Assembly: GCA_028284605.1 (NCBI GenBank)
Contig: JANQRL010000059.1
Coordinates: forward strand, 1 to 64,000
DNA: 64,000 nt
DNA from: Paracoccaceae bacterium
GTDB lineage: Bacteria; Pseudomonadota; Alphaproteobacteria; Rhodobacterales; Rhodobacteraceae
Reading direction: 5' to 3'
The notes beneath the pieces are model-generated. The model was given only the letters and a program-made list of their open reading frames with translations, had not been told where the DNA came from and did no database searches. The position numbers were made by a program, and so were the translations under genes. This document shows, one piece after another, positions 35,973 through 45,200 of the stretch (the stretch's first letter is position 1; the number at the start of each line of letters is the position of its first letter).

Positions 35973-37823
35973 ATGAAGACAGGGAGCAGAGGGATTGTCG
36001 CCAGAATGAGACCAGAGTTTTTCGCCGCCAGACGGTGCGCCGGCCTTGCACTCTCGCTCTTCGCCATCCTGGCCCTGCCGGCCGCGGCGGAGCCCAAACA
36101 TGGCATAGCTATGTATGGGGAGCCGGCCCTCCCACCGGATTTTGTGTCTCTGCCTTACGCCAACCCGAACGCCCCGACGGGCGGGCGGCTCGTCGTCGCC
36201 AATATCGGCAGTTTCGATAGCGTCAATCCGTTTATCCGGAAGGGCACCGTGCCCTGGCAGATCCGCTTCACCATCGGCGAGAGCCTGATGGGCCGGTCGC
36301 TGGACGAACCGTTCTCGCTCTACGGCATTCTGGCCGAATCCGTGGAGACCGGACCGAATCGGGAATGGGTCGAATTCACCCTGCGGCCGGAGGCCCGATT
36401 CTCCGATGGCAGCCCGGTGACGGTCGAGGATGTGATGTGGAGCTACGAGACGCTCGGCACTGAAGGTCATCCCCGCTATGCCGGGTTCTGGACCCGGATC
36501 GAGAGCATGGAGCAGACCGGCGACCGCTCCATCCGCTTCACGTTCAATATCGCCGACCGGGAGCTGGCGCTCCTCGCGGGCATGCGCCCGATCCTGCAAA
36601 AGGCGCAGTTCGAGGGGCTCGACTTTGCCGAGGCGAGCGACATCGTGCCCGTCACCTCGTCGCCTTACGTGATCTCCGACATGGAGCCCGGCCGCTATGT
36701 CGAGTTCACCCGCGATCCCGATTACTGGGGCCATGGCGTCGTCCCGTTTCGCCGCGGCACGTTCAATCTCGACACCTACCGGATCGAGTATTTCGGCGAC
36801 GAGACCGCGGCCTTCGAGGCGTTCAAGACCGGCATCGTGACCTCGAACCGGGAGTTCAATGTGGCCCGGTGGGAGAGCCAGTACGACTTCCCCGCGATCC
36901 AGAACGGCACCTATGAGACCGCTGTCTTGCCGCATTTCCGGCCCTCCGGCATGACCGGCTTCGTGATGAACACCCGCCGCGCCCCCTTCGATGATTGGCG
37001 GGTGCGGGACGCGCTGATCCACGCTTTTAATTTCGAGTTCGTGAACGAGGCGATGACCGGCTCGCAGCAACCGCGCATCACCTCCTATTTCTCGAACTCG
37101 CCGCTCGGCATGGCGCCGGGCCCTGCCGAGGGCCGGGTGCGCGAGTTTCTGACCCGGTTCGAGGCCGATCTACTCCCCGGCGCGCTCGACGGCTATGCCC
37201 TGCCGGTCTCCGACGGCTCCGAGCGCAACCGGGCCAATATCGCCGCCGCTCTCGCCCGGTTCGAGGAGGCGGGCTGGACGGTGCAGGACGGGGTGCTCGC
37301 CAATGCCTCGGGCACGCCGCTCAGCTTCGAGATCCTGCTGGAGACCGGCAGTTCCGAGAATGCGGCGATCATCGACATGTATGTCCAGTCGCTCGAACGG
37401 GTCGGCATCCGGGCCCGCGTCGCCAGCGCCGACAGCGCCCAGTACGAGGAACGCACCGACGCCTACGATTTCGACATGACCTATTACCGCCGCGGCCTGT
37501 CGCTCTCTCCCGGCAACGAGCAGTACCTCTACTGGGGCGACGAGAGTGTCGATACTCCCGGCGGGCGGAACCTCATGGGGGTGAGTTCGCCGGCCATCGA
37601 CGGGCTGATCGAGCTGATCCTGACCTCCGAGAGCCAGGACGATTTCGTCGCCGCGGTGAAGGCCCTCGACCGGGTGCTGACGACAGGCCGCTACGTGATC
37701 CCGATCTATCAGTGGAACATCAGCCGGCTCGCCTATGACGCGCGGCTGCACTACCCCGAAGAGATGCCGATCTTCGGCGACTGGCCCGGCTGGCAGCCGG
37801 ATGTCTGGTGGTGGGAGGAGTAG
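35973..37823 (+). CDS. Extracellular peptide-binding protein (SBP_bac_5, YejA/DppA-like)
   Basis: A 616-residue periplasmic solute-binding protein. The signal peptide (RRCAGLALSLFAILALPAAA) ends about residue 39. The mature part has the SBP_bac_5 pattern: FDSVNPFIRKGTVPW, EWVEFTLRPEARFSDGSPVT, then VEDVMWSYETL. It is closest in style to the YejA/microcin C-type group (MYGEPALPPDFVSLPYANPN). The ATG at 35973 lacks a strong ribosome-binding site; the ATG at 36006 is an alternative that keeps the signal peptide. No permease or ATPase genes follow, so its transporter partner is elsewhere. Confidence 0.9.
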   Translation: MKTGSRGIVARMRPEFFAARRCAGLALSLFAILALPAAAEPKHGIAMYGEPALPPDFVSLPYANPNAPTGGRLVVANIGSFDSVNPFIRKGTVPWQIRFTIGESLMGRSLDEPFSLYGILAESVETGPNREWVEFTLRPEARFSDGSPVTVEDVMWSYETLGTEGHPRYAGFWTRIESMEQTGDRSIRFTFNIADRELALLAGMRPILQKAQFEGLDFAEASDIVPVTSSPYVISDMEPGRYVEFTRDPDYWGHGVVPFRRGTFNLDTYRIEYFGDETAAFEAFKTGIVTSNREFNVARWESQYDFPAIQNGTYETAVLPHFRPSGMTGFVMNTRRAPFDDWRVRDALIHAFNFEFVNEAMTGSQQPRITSYFSNSPLGMAPGPAEGRVREFLTRFEADLLPGALDGYALPVSDGSERNRANIAAALARFEEAGWTVQDGVLANASGTPLSFEILLETGSSENAAIIDMYVQSLERVGIRARVASADSAQYEERTDAYDFDMTYYRRGLSLSPGNEQYLYWGDESVDTPGGRNLMGVSSPAIDGLIELILTSESQDDFVAAVKALDRVLTTGRYVIPIYQWNISRLAYDARLHYPEEMPIFGDWPGWQPDVWWWEE

Positions 37824-37920
37824 ACCCGAGCATCCGGAGACGCCCCGAGGTCAGCTTGGAGCCTTGAGCGGACGTTCGACGAGGCTCGCGCCAAGGCCGC
37901 GCATTGATGGGCCGCGGAGC

Positions 37921-38031
37921 GGCGATCCGAGCTTTCTTCCTACGCGCTTTATCCCCGCCACATCCGAAATAGCTCCGAACGACGCGCCCACGTCACCCAA
38001 TCGCCGGTCCGTCGGGGCGGCCCGTCGATGC
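37921..38031 (-). repeat. Dispersed intergenic repeat family 1, copy 1
   Basis: Read on the minus strand, this 111-base segment matches 47839-47951 (plus strand). Shared blocks occur in the same order and spacing: GCATCGAC, GGCGATTGGGTGA, TGGGCGC, TCGGAGC, ATAAAGCGCGT and GGATCGCC. The 389-base gap 37824-38212 otherwise holds only the FNR box and palindrome described below, with no gene. Confidence 0.7.
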
Positions 38032-38110
38032 GCGGCCGGCTTCGCCTCTGTTCCGCGCCGCATTGCTTGAGGGTCCGCTTCGTCCGCAGATCGGACATTC
38101 GTCCTGGAAC

Positions 38111-38124
38111 TTGATCCAGATCAA
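38111..38124 (+). promoter_or_regulatory. FNR/FnrL box
   Basis: TTGATCCAGATCAA is a perfect match to the consensus TTGAT-N4-ATCAA. It lies about 95 bases before the 75-aa gene and faces it, so low-oxygen activation by an FnrL-type regulator is likely. Confidence 0.8.
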
Positions 38125-38162
38125 ATTCGCCTCCTTGCATCCTTTGCTATCAAGGCCCTGGG

Positions 38163-38186
38163 AACGGCATGCAATTGTATGCCGTT
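38163..38186. promoter_or_regulatory. 24-bp palindrome, probable repressor operator
   Basis: Perfect 8-base arms AACGGCAT and ATGCCGTT flank the centre GCAATTGT; with the centre included, only one position breaks symmetry. It sits 38 bases downstream of the FNR box and 26 bases before the start codon, about where a promoter activated from the FNR box would begin its transcript. The cognate regulator is unknown. Confidence 0.6.
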
Positions 38187-38212
38187 GGAGGGAAGACCGG
38201 GAGGAGATTGCC

Positions 38213-38440
38213 ATGCCCTGGACCACCGTCACAGCGCTCTGGCCCTGTTTCGTGGAGACGCTCTGCGCCCATTTCCCCCATTTCGAGCCGGCCGCCGTGC
38301 GCCGGTTCCGTGGCGACCGGGCGAAGCTCGTGACCTATCTCGCCGAAACCCATGACCTGACGCTCATCGAGGCGTCCGAGACCCTTGCCGACTGGTTCAT
38401 GGCCCACGGACCCGCCGCCCTGGAAGCGCAGGCCGCCTGA
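38213..38440 (+). CDS. Small hypothetical protein, 75 aa, FNR-box controlled
   Basis: Family not recognised. It begins MPWTTVTALWPCFVETLCAH, then FRGDRAKLVTYLAETHDLT and LIEASETLADWFMAHGPAAL. The sequence looks like a compact helical protein with two cysteines near the N-terminus and no signal peptide. GGGAGGAG lies 5-6 bases before the ATG, an excellent start. With a perfect FNR box upstream it is probably made under low oxygen. It precedes an acyl-CoA synthetase gene by 42 bases and may be co-transcribed with it. Confidence 0.72.
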   Translation: MPWTTVTALWPCFVETLCAHFPHFEPAAVRRFRGDRAKLVTYLAETHDLTLIEASETLADWFMAHGPAALEAQAA

Positions 38441-38482
38441 GGCCCGCTTGCGCCCGGCACGCCTGCCGGGTAGCGACCGGCC

Positions 38483-39955
38483 ATGTCCTTCAACCTCGCC
38501 CAATATGTGCTCGCCGCCGGGGCCGAGACGCCGGACAAGATCGCCCTGGCCCTGCTCGGGCCCGCCAAGGCGGAGCGCTGGAGCTATGCAAGACTGACCG
38601 CCGCGGTGCGGGGGGTGGCCGCGGGACTTCTCGGCGAAGGACTCACCCCCGGCGACCGGGTCATGCTGCGGCTCGGCAATACGACCGCGTTTCCCGTGGC
38701 CTTTCTGGGCGCCATCGCCGCCGGGCTGGTGCCGGTGCCAAGCTCGGCCCAACTCACCGGCCCCGAAGTCACGAAGATGGCGGCCGAGCTGGGCCCGGCG
38801 CTGGTCGTGGCCGAGGACGGCCTGGCCCTGCCCGATCATCCCGCGCCCATCCTGCCCGCCGCGCGGCTGACGGCGATGGCTGCCCTGCCCCCGGCGGACT
38901 GGCATCTCGGCGACACGGAGCGCCCGGCCTATATCGTCTTCACTTCCGGTACCGGCGGGCAGCCGCGCGGCGTCGTCCACGCCCACCGCGCCATCCTCGC
39001 CCGGCGGATGATGTGGGAGGGCTGGTACGGGCTCGGCCCCGACGACCGGGTGCTCCATGCCGGGGCGTTCAACTGGACCTATACGCTGGGGACCGGCCTT
39101 CTCGATCCGTGGAGCCGGGGCGCCACCGCGCTGGTTCCCGCTGCGGGCACCGGGACCGCCCAGCTCCCGCTTCTACTCAAGCGACATGAGGCGACGATTT
39201 TTGCCTCGGTACCAGGCATCTACAGGCGTCTCTTGAGGTTGGATTCCTTCGATCTCCCGAAACTCCGTCACGGGCTCTCCGCGGGCGAGAAGCTCCCCGA
39301 GGGCCTCCGCGCGGCCTGGAAGGACGCGACGGAGACCGACATCCACGAGGCGTTCGGGATGTCGGAATGCTCCACCTTCCTTTCCGGGGCGCCCAGCACC
39401 CCCGCTCCCGCGGGAACGCTGGGCTTCGCGCAGCCGGGCCGCCGGGTTGCCGTCGTTCACGACGGCGCTCCGGCGGCCCCCGGCACCCCCGGGACGCTCG
39501 CCATCCACCGCTCGGATCCCGGGCTGATGCTCGGCTATCTGGGCCATGACGATGAAACCGCCGCCCGCTTCGCCGGCGAGTGGTTTCTGACCGGCGACAT
39601 CGCCCGGCAGCGGGACGACGGTGCCTTCGACTATCTCGGCCGCGATGACGACATGCTGAATGCCGGCGGTCTCCGTGTGTCGCCCATCGAGATCGAGGAG
39701 GCGCTCACGGCGCACCCCAAGATCACCGAGGCCGCCGTCTGCGACCTGCGCCCCCACCCCGACACCACGATCCTCGGCGCCTTCCTCGTCGGCGAGGGCT
39801 GGGAGGAGGACGAAGTCAGGGGGTTTCTGAGCACCCGGCTTGCGGGCTACAAGGTGCCGCGCCTCTTCATCGCCCGTCAGAGCCTCCCCCGCGGGGCCAA
39901 CGGCAAGCTCTTGCGCCGCGCCCTGCGGCAGGATTGGGACAATGATACAGCTTGA
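38483..39955 (+). CDS. AMP-binding acyl-CoA synthetase/ligase
   Basis: A 490-residue ANL-superfamily enzyme that adenylates a carboxylic acid and transfers it to CoA. Motifs: the P-loop-like YIVFTSGTGGQPRGVVHAHR, then AGAFNWTYTLGTGLLDPW, EAFGMSECSTFLSG, the hinge EWFLTGDIARQRDDGAFDYL followed by GRDDDMLNAGG, and the catalytic-lysine region LPRGANGKLLRRAL. It is shorter than acetyl-CoA synthetase and fits benzoate-CoA ligase-like or medium-chain acyl ligases; the substrate is unknown. Its end overlaps the FrnE-like gene by 14 bases. Confidence 0.9.
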   Translation: MSFNLAQYVLAAGAETPDKIALALLGPAKAERWSYARLTAAVRGVAAGLLGEGLTPGDRVMLRLGNTTAFPVAFLGAIAAGLVPVPSSAQLTGPEVTKMAAELGPALVVAEDGLALPDHPAPILPAARLTAMAALPPADWHLGDTERPAYIVFTSGTGGQPRGVVHAHRAILARRMMWEGWYGLGPDDRVLHAGAFNWTYTLGTGLLDPWSRGATALVPAAGTGTAQLPLLLKRHEATIFASVPGIYRRLLRLDSFDLPKLRHGLSAGEKLPEGLRAAWKDATETDIHEAFGMSECSTFLSGAPSTPAPAGTLGFAQPGRRVAVVHDGAPAAPGTPGTLAIHRSDPGLMLGYLGHDDETAARFAGEWFLTGDIARQRDDGAFDYLGRDDDMLNAGGLRVSPIEIEEALTAHPKITEAAVCDLRPHPDTTILGAFLVGEGWEEDEVRGFLSTRLAGYKVPRLFIARQSLPRGANGKLLRRALRQDWDNDTA

Positions 39956-40583
39956 TATCCTCTCCGACCCGATCTGCCCCTGGTGCTATATCGGCAAGGC
40001 CGGGCTCGACACGGCGCTGGCCCGGGCCGAGGCGCCGGTCTTCGCGATCCAATGGCACCCGTTCCAATTGAACCCCGACATGCCCGCGGGCGGCATGGAC
40101 CGCCAGGACTACCTAGAGACGAAGTTCGGCGGACGCGAAGGCGTCCTCGCCGCCTATGGTCCGGTTGTGGAGCGCGCAGAGGAGGCCGGTCTGCCGATGC
40201 ATCTCGACAAGATCGCGCGGACGCCGAATACGCTCGACGCCCACCGCCTGATCCACTGGGCCGGGATCGAATCGCAGCAGAATCCCGTCGTTGACGCCCT
40301 CTTCGCCGCCTATTTCGCCGAGGGCCGGGATATCGGCGATCGCGAGGTGCTTTGCGATATCGCCGACGGCGCCGGGCTCGACGCGGGTATCGTCGCCCGG
40401 CTCTTCGAGACCGAGAGCGACGTGGCGGATATCCGTGCCCGGGACGGCCAGGCGCGCGAGATGGGGGTGACCGGCGTGCCGACCTTCATCGTCGCCGGCC
40501 GCCACGCCGTCCCCGGCGCCCAGCCGCCGGAGCTCTGGGACAAGGTCATCACCGAACTGGGCGCGGCGGAGGCCGCCGAGTGA
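39942..40583 (+). CDS. DsbA-family FrnE-like oxidoreductase
   Basis: A 213-residue cytoplasmic thioredoxin-fold protein. The active-site CPWC lies in LSDPICPWCYIGKAGLDTAL. The C-terminal part has MGVTGVPTFIVAGRHAVPGA with the cis-proline, typical of the DsbA/FrnE group also annotated as 2-hydroxychromene-2-carboxylate isomerase-like. There is no signal peptide. It starts within the acyl-CoA synthetase gene, and its stop overlaps the channel gene start (GTGA). A role in disulfide handling or oxidative stress is likely but not shown. Confidence 0.9.
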   Translation: MIQLDILSDPICPWCYIGKAGLDTALARAEAPVFAIQWHPFQLNPDMPAGGMDRQDYLETKFGGREGVLAAYGPVVERAEEAGLPMHLDKIARTPNTLDAHRLIHWAGIESQQNPVVDALFAAYFAEGRDIGDREVLCDIADGAGLDAGIVARLFETESDVADIRARDGQAREMGVTGVPTFIVAGRHAVPGAQPPELWDKVITELGAAEAAE

Positions 40584-40939
40584 CCCGCGACCGCGTCTTC
40601 GCGCTCCTCGGCTTTGTCGGCCTGATCATCGCCATCGGCACAATCTTCTTCCGTTTCGTCGAGGGCTGGTCCTGGCTCGACGCCTATTTCTTCACCGTCG
40701 TGACGCTCTCCACCGTCGGCTACGGCTCGCTGGTGCCGGCCACCGCCGTGGGCAAGATCGCTACGACGGTCCTGATCTTCATCGGGATCGGCGCCGTGGC
40801 CCTTGCCATCCAGCAGCTCGGCCAGTTCGCGATGCGCGGCCGGCTGGAGACCCGGAGCCAGCTCCGCGAGGCGCGCCGCAAGGTCGAGGAGGCCCGCAAA
40901 CGCGCCGACGCGGCCGAAGAGCGGGGCCCCGACGCGTGA
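40580..40939 (+). CDS. Two-TM potassium channel family protein
   Basis: A 119-residue inner-membrane protein, GTG start at 40580 overlapping the previous stop. The first membrane segment (VFALLGFVGLIIAIGTIFF), the pore loop with selectivity filter (TVVTLSTVGYGSLVPAT) and the second segment (GKIATTVLIFIGIGAVALAI) form a minimal K+ channel pore. They are followed by a charged coiled-coil-like tail (LETRSQLREARRKVEEARKR). There is no RCK domain. It should form a tetramer. It lies in a four-gene overlapping string with an acyl-CoA ligase, a thioredoxin-fold protein and an efflux pump. Confidence 0.88.
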   Translation: MTRDRVFALLGFVGLIIAIGTIFFRFVEGWSWLDAYFFTVVTLSTVGYGSLVPATAVGKIATTVLIFIGIGAVALAIQQLGQFAMRGRLETRSQLREARRKVEEARKRADAAEERGPDA

Positions 40940-42159
40940 GCATCCAGGACGCGGGCCAAGCCGCCCGCCCCAGCCGCACCGAATTCGTCGCGCTCATGGC
41001 CATGCTGCTGGCCACGGTGGCGTTTTCCATCGACTCGATGCTTCCCGCCCTGCCGGAGATCGCCCTGGAGTTGACCCCGGAGAGCCCGAACCGCGCCCAG
41101 CTCATCATCACGAGCTTCGTCCTCGGCATGGGGCTCGGCACGTTCTTCACCGGCGCGCTCTCGGACCGGTTCGGGAGGAAGCCGGTGGTGATCTGGGGGT
41201 CAGCTCTCTACATCCTCGGCGCCGCGCTGGCGTGGGCGGCGCCGAGCCTGGAACTGATGCTCGCCGCGCGGTTCCTGCAAGGGCTGGGGGCCGCGGCGCC
41301 TCGCGTCGTGGGGGTGGCGATGATCCGCGACCTCTATTCGGGGCGCGAGATGGCGCGGATGCTCTCCTTCGTGCTGCTGGTCTTCGCCCTGGTGCCGGCT
41401 TTGGCGCCGACCATGGGCGCGGGCATCATCGCCCTGATCGGCTGGCGCGGCATCTTCATGGCCTTCGTGCTCTTCGCGGTGATCGTGACGCTCTGGCTCT
41501 TCCTCCGGCAGCCGGAGACCCTCGCCCCGGAGAACCGCCGCCCCCTGAGCTGGCGGGCGCTGGCGGATGCGGTGCGCGAGGTGCTGGCTCACCCCACGGC
41601 GCGGCTCGCCACGCTGGTCCAGACCCTCGGCTTCGCGATGCTCTTCACGGTGCTGAGCTCCACCCAGCCGGTTTTCGATCAGACCTACGGCCAGGGCGCG
41701 CATTTCCACCTCTGGTTCGGCGGTATCGCGCTCATTGCCGCGACATCGAGCCTGGTGAATGCCCGGTTCGTGATCCGCGTCGGCATGCGCGGGATGATCA
41801 AAGGGATGTTCGCGGTGCAGATCGGCCTGACGGCGCTGATGGCGCTCGCCGTGCTCTTGCCCTTGCCGCTCCCGGTGGAGTTCGCGCTCTATGTGATCTG
41901 GACTGCAAGCCTCTTCTTTCAGGCCGGCATGACGATCGGCAATCTGAATGCCCTGGCCCTCGAACCGATGGGCCATATCGCCGGGACCGCGGCCTCGGTC
42001 ATCACATCGGTGGCAACGGTGGGGTCGGTCCTGATCGCGGTGCCGATCGGGCTCAGCTTCAATGGCACGCCGCTGCCGATCACGCTGGGGATCCTGGTTT
42101 GCGCCGTACTGGCGCTCTGGCTGACGACGAAGATCCGGCGCGACAGCGACGTGGAGTGA
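40936..42159 (+). CDS. MFS multidrug efflux transporter, Bcr/CflA type
   Basis: A 407-residue inner-membrane protein with about 12 membrane segments. It has the Bcr/CflA opening (MLPALPEIALELT), the MFS motif A in GALSDRFGRKPVVIWG, and RFLQGLGAAAPRVVGVAMIR in segment 4. The start is a GTG in the channel gene stop (GTGA). It is the last gene of the cluster beginning at 38213; two palindromes follow its stop. The drug or metabolite exported is unknown. Confidence 0.92.
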   Translation: MSIQDAGQAARPSRTEFVALMAMLLATVAFSIDSMLPALPEIALELTPESPNRAQLIITSFVLGMGLGTFFTGALSDRFGRKPVVIWGSALYILGAALAWAAPSLELMLAARFLQGLGAAAPRVVGVAMIRDLYSGREMARMLSFVLLVFALVPALAPTMGAGIIALIGWRGIFMAFVLFAVIVTLWLFLRQPETLAPENRRPLSWRALADAVREVLAHPTARLATLVQTLGFAMLFTVLSSTQPVFDQTYGQGAHFHLWFGGIALIAATSSLVNARFVIRVGMRGMIKGMFAVQIGLTALMALAVLLPLPLPVEFALYVIWTASLFFQAGMTIGNLNALALEPMGHIAGTAASVITSVATVGSVLIAVPIGLSFNGTPLPITLGILVCAVLALWLTTKIRRDSDVE

Positions 42160-42201
42160 TCCGACCAGAGATAGATCGCGGCCCCGGAGCCCGCCGCGTG
42201 G

Positions 42202-42250
42202 CGAGTTTTCGTCGAAAACTCGTAACCCGCTGATTTTCGTCGAAAATCAG
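42202..42250. terminator. Two tandem palindromes between convergent genes (bidirectional terminator-like)
   Basis: CGAGTTTTCG-T-CGAAAACTCG (42202-42222) and CTGATTTTCG-T-CGAAAATCAG (42230-42250) are perfect 10-bp-arm palindromes seven bases apart. They lie between the 3' ends of the MFS gene and mfd. Each has an AAAA/TTTT tract inside the arms and can pair on either strand. The two-palindrome layout recalls the units at 9435, 27719 and 52328, with different sequence. Confidence 0.65.
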
Positions 42251-42274
42251 GTTTGGGCGCGCGAAGCGACGCTT

Positions 42275-45200
42275 TTACGCCGCCTTCGCCACTTTCACCT
42301 TCTCGGCCAGGTCGCGGGCGATGGCGAACGCGCCGCGGATGCGGTCCTTCTCGCTCTTCCAGTCGCGGCGCACGACGATCTTGTTGTCGCGCACCTTGGC
42401 GAGGCCGTTCTGCGCCTCGATGAACTCCACCAGCCCGGCTGGATTCGCGAATTTGTCGTTGTGGAACCGCACCGTCGCCCCTTTCGGGCCGCCATCGAGC
42501 TGGGCGATCCCGGCGCGTTTGCACATCTCCTTGATCCGCACCACTAGCAAGAGCGTGTTCACTTCGCGCGGCAGCTTGCCGAACCGGTCGATGAGTTCCG
42601 CCGCGAACCCCTCCAGCTCCACCTTCGTGTGTAGGTCAGAGAGCCGCCGGTAGAGGCCGAGCCGCACGTCGAGATCGGGCACGTAAGCCTCCGGGATCAG
42701 CACCGGCACGCCGAGATTGATGGTGGGCGCCCATTGGCCGTCATCCACGATCCCTTCGGCCTCGCCCGACCGGATCCGGCCGATCTGCTCTTCCAGCATC
42801 GACTGATAAAGCTCGTAGCCCACTTCGCGCATCTGCCCGGACTGCTCCTCTCCGAGGAGGTTCCCGGCGCCGCGAATGTCGAGGTCCTGACTGGCCAGAG
42901 TGAACCCGGCGCCCAAAGCGTCGAGGGAGCCCAGCACCCGCAACCGCTTCTCCGCCTGGGGGGTCAGCTTCGTGCGCGGTTTCGTCGTGAGATAGGCATA
43001 GGCCCGGGTCTTTGAGCGCCCGACCCGGCCCCTGATCTGATAGAGCTGCGCCAGTCCGAACATGTCTGCGCGGTGGACGATCATCGTGTTGGCCGTGGGA
43101 ATATCGAGCCCCGACTCCACGATGGTCGTGGCCAGGAGCACGTCGTACTTGCCGTCATAGAAGGCGTTCATCCGTTGATCGAGATCGCCTGCCGCCATCT
43201 GGCCATGGGCGGTGACGTAGCTGACCTCCGGCACCTGCTCCTTCAGGAACTCTTCCATCTCCGGCAGGTCGGCGATCCGGGGAACGACGAAGAACGACTG
43301 CCCGCCCCGGTAGTGTTCGCGCAGCAGCGCCTCGCGCAGGGTCACCGTATCGAACTCGCTGACATAGGTCCGGATCGAGAGCCGGTCGACGGGCGGCGTG
43401 CCGATGATCGACAGATCGCGGACCCCGGAGAGGCTCAGTTGCAGGGTGCGCGGGATCGGCGTCGCGGTGAGCGTCAGCACATGGACATCCGTGCGCATCT
43501 GCTTCAGCCGCTCCTTATGGGCGACGCCGAAATGCTGCTCTTCATCGATCACCAGCAGGCCGAGGTTGCGGAACTTCACCGACTTGGCGAGCAGCGCGTG
43601 GGTTCCCACCACAATATCAACGGTGCCGTTCGCCAGCCCCTCGCGGGTCTTTGCCATGTCCTTGGCGGAGACGAAGCGCGACATCGGGCGGACGACGACG
43701 GGGAAGCCGCGGAACCGCTCGGCGAAGTTCTGGAAATGCTGACGGGCCAGAAGCGTCGTGGGCGCAATGACCGCGACCTGCACGCCGGACATGGCGGCGA
43801 CGAAAGCGGCGCGCAAAGCCACTTCGGTCTTGCCGAAGCCGACATCGCCGCAGACGAGGCGGTCCATCGGCTGGCCGGAGGACATGTCCGCCAGCACCTC
43901 CTCGATGGCCGAAAGCTGGTCGTCGGTCTCCTGATAGGGAAAGCGGGTGAGGAATTGTTCCCAGGCGTGGTCCGGCGGCAGCAGCGCGGGTGCGGTGCGC
44001 AGCGCGCGCTCTGCGGCGACCCGGATCAGCCGCTCCGCCATTTCGCGGATGCGTTCCTTGAGCTTCGCCTTCTTGGCCTGCCAGGCGCCGCCGCCGAGCC
44101 GGTCCAGCAGCCCCTCCTCATGGCCGAATTTCGAGAGCAGTTCGATATTCTCAACGGGCAGGTAAAGCTTTGCCTTCTCGGCATATTCCAGCGCGAGGCA
44201 TTCATGGGCCGCGCCAGCGGCGGTGATGACTTCGAGGCCGTGGTAGCGCCCGACGCCATGGTCGACATGGACGACGAGATCGCCGGGGCTGAGGCTCTGG
44301 GTCTCGGTCAGGAAATTCTCCGCCCGCCGGCGTTTCTTCGGCGCCCGGATCAGGCGGTCGCCGAGGACGTCCTGCTCCGAGATCACGGTCAGGACGCCCT
44401 GTCGGCCTACCGCGTCGCTGCTTGAGGCCAGAGGCGCCTCAAATCCCGCTTCAAGCGCCCAGACCGCCAGATGCAGGCCGGTCTTGCCGACGCGGGAGAA
44501 GTCGGTGACCGGGATCGCCTCCGCCAGCCCCTCGTCCTCGATGAGCCCGGTGAGCCGCTCCCGAGCGCCTTCGGAATAGCTGGCGATGACCACCGGGCCG
44601 TTATCCAGTTTTACCTTAAGGTGGTCCGCCAAGGCCCCAAAAAGGCTCACACTCTCCTGCTGGCGTTCCGGCGCAAAACTGCGCCCGATGCGCCCGCCGG
44701 CATCGATCACCCCGGGCCCGCTGGCCTGGGGCAGAGGCGAGAAATGCAGAAGCCGCCGGCCCGCCACGGCAGCCTCCCACCCTGCCTCGTCGAGATAGAG
44801 CGTCCCGGGCGGCGCCGGTTTGTAGACCGTGTCGATCCGGCCCTTTTGACCCATCGCCTCGGCCCGGGTCTCGTGGGCATCCACGATCTGCTCCCATCGG
44901 GCGATCCGCGACGCCTCACTCTGATCGTCGAGGATCACCGGCGCGTCCGGCAGGTAGTCGAAGAGGGTCTCCAGGCTCTCGTGGAAGAAGCCCAGCCAGT
45001 GCTCCATCCCCTGATGCTTGCGCCCCGCGCTCACCGCCTCATAGAGCGGGTCATCGGTGCCTGCGGCGCCGAACTCGATCCGGTAGGACTGGCGGAACCG
45101 GGTGATCGCGGCCTCGTCGAGGATCACCTCGGAGACCGGGGCCAGTTCCACCGCCTCCAGTTTCTCGGTCGTCCGCTGGGTCACCGGGTCGAAGCGTCGG

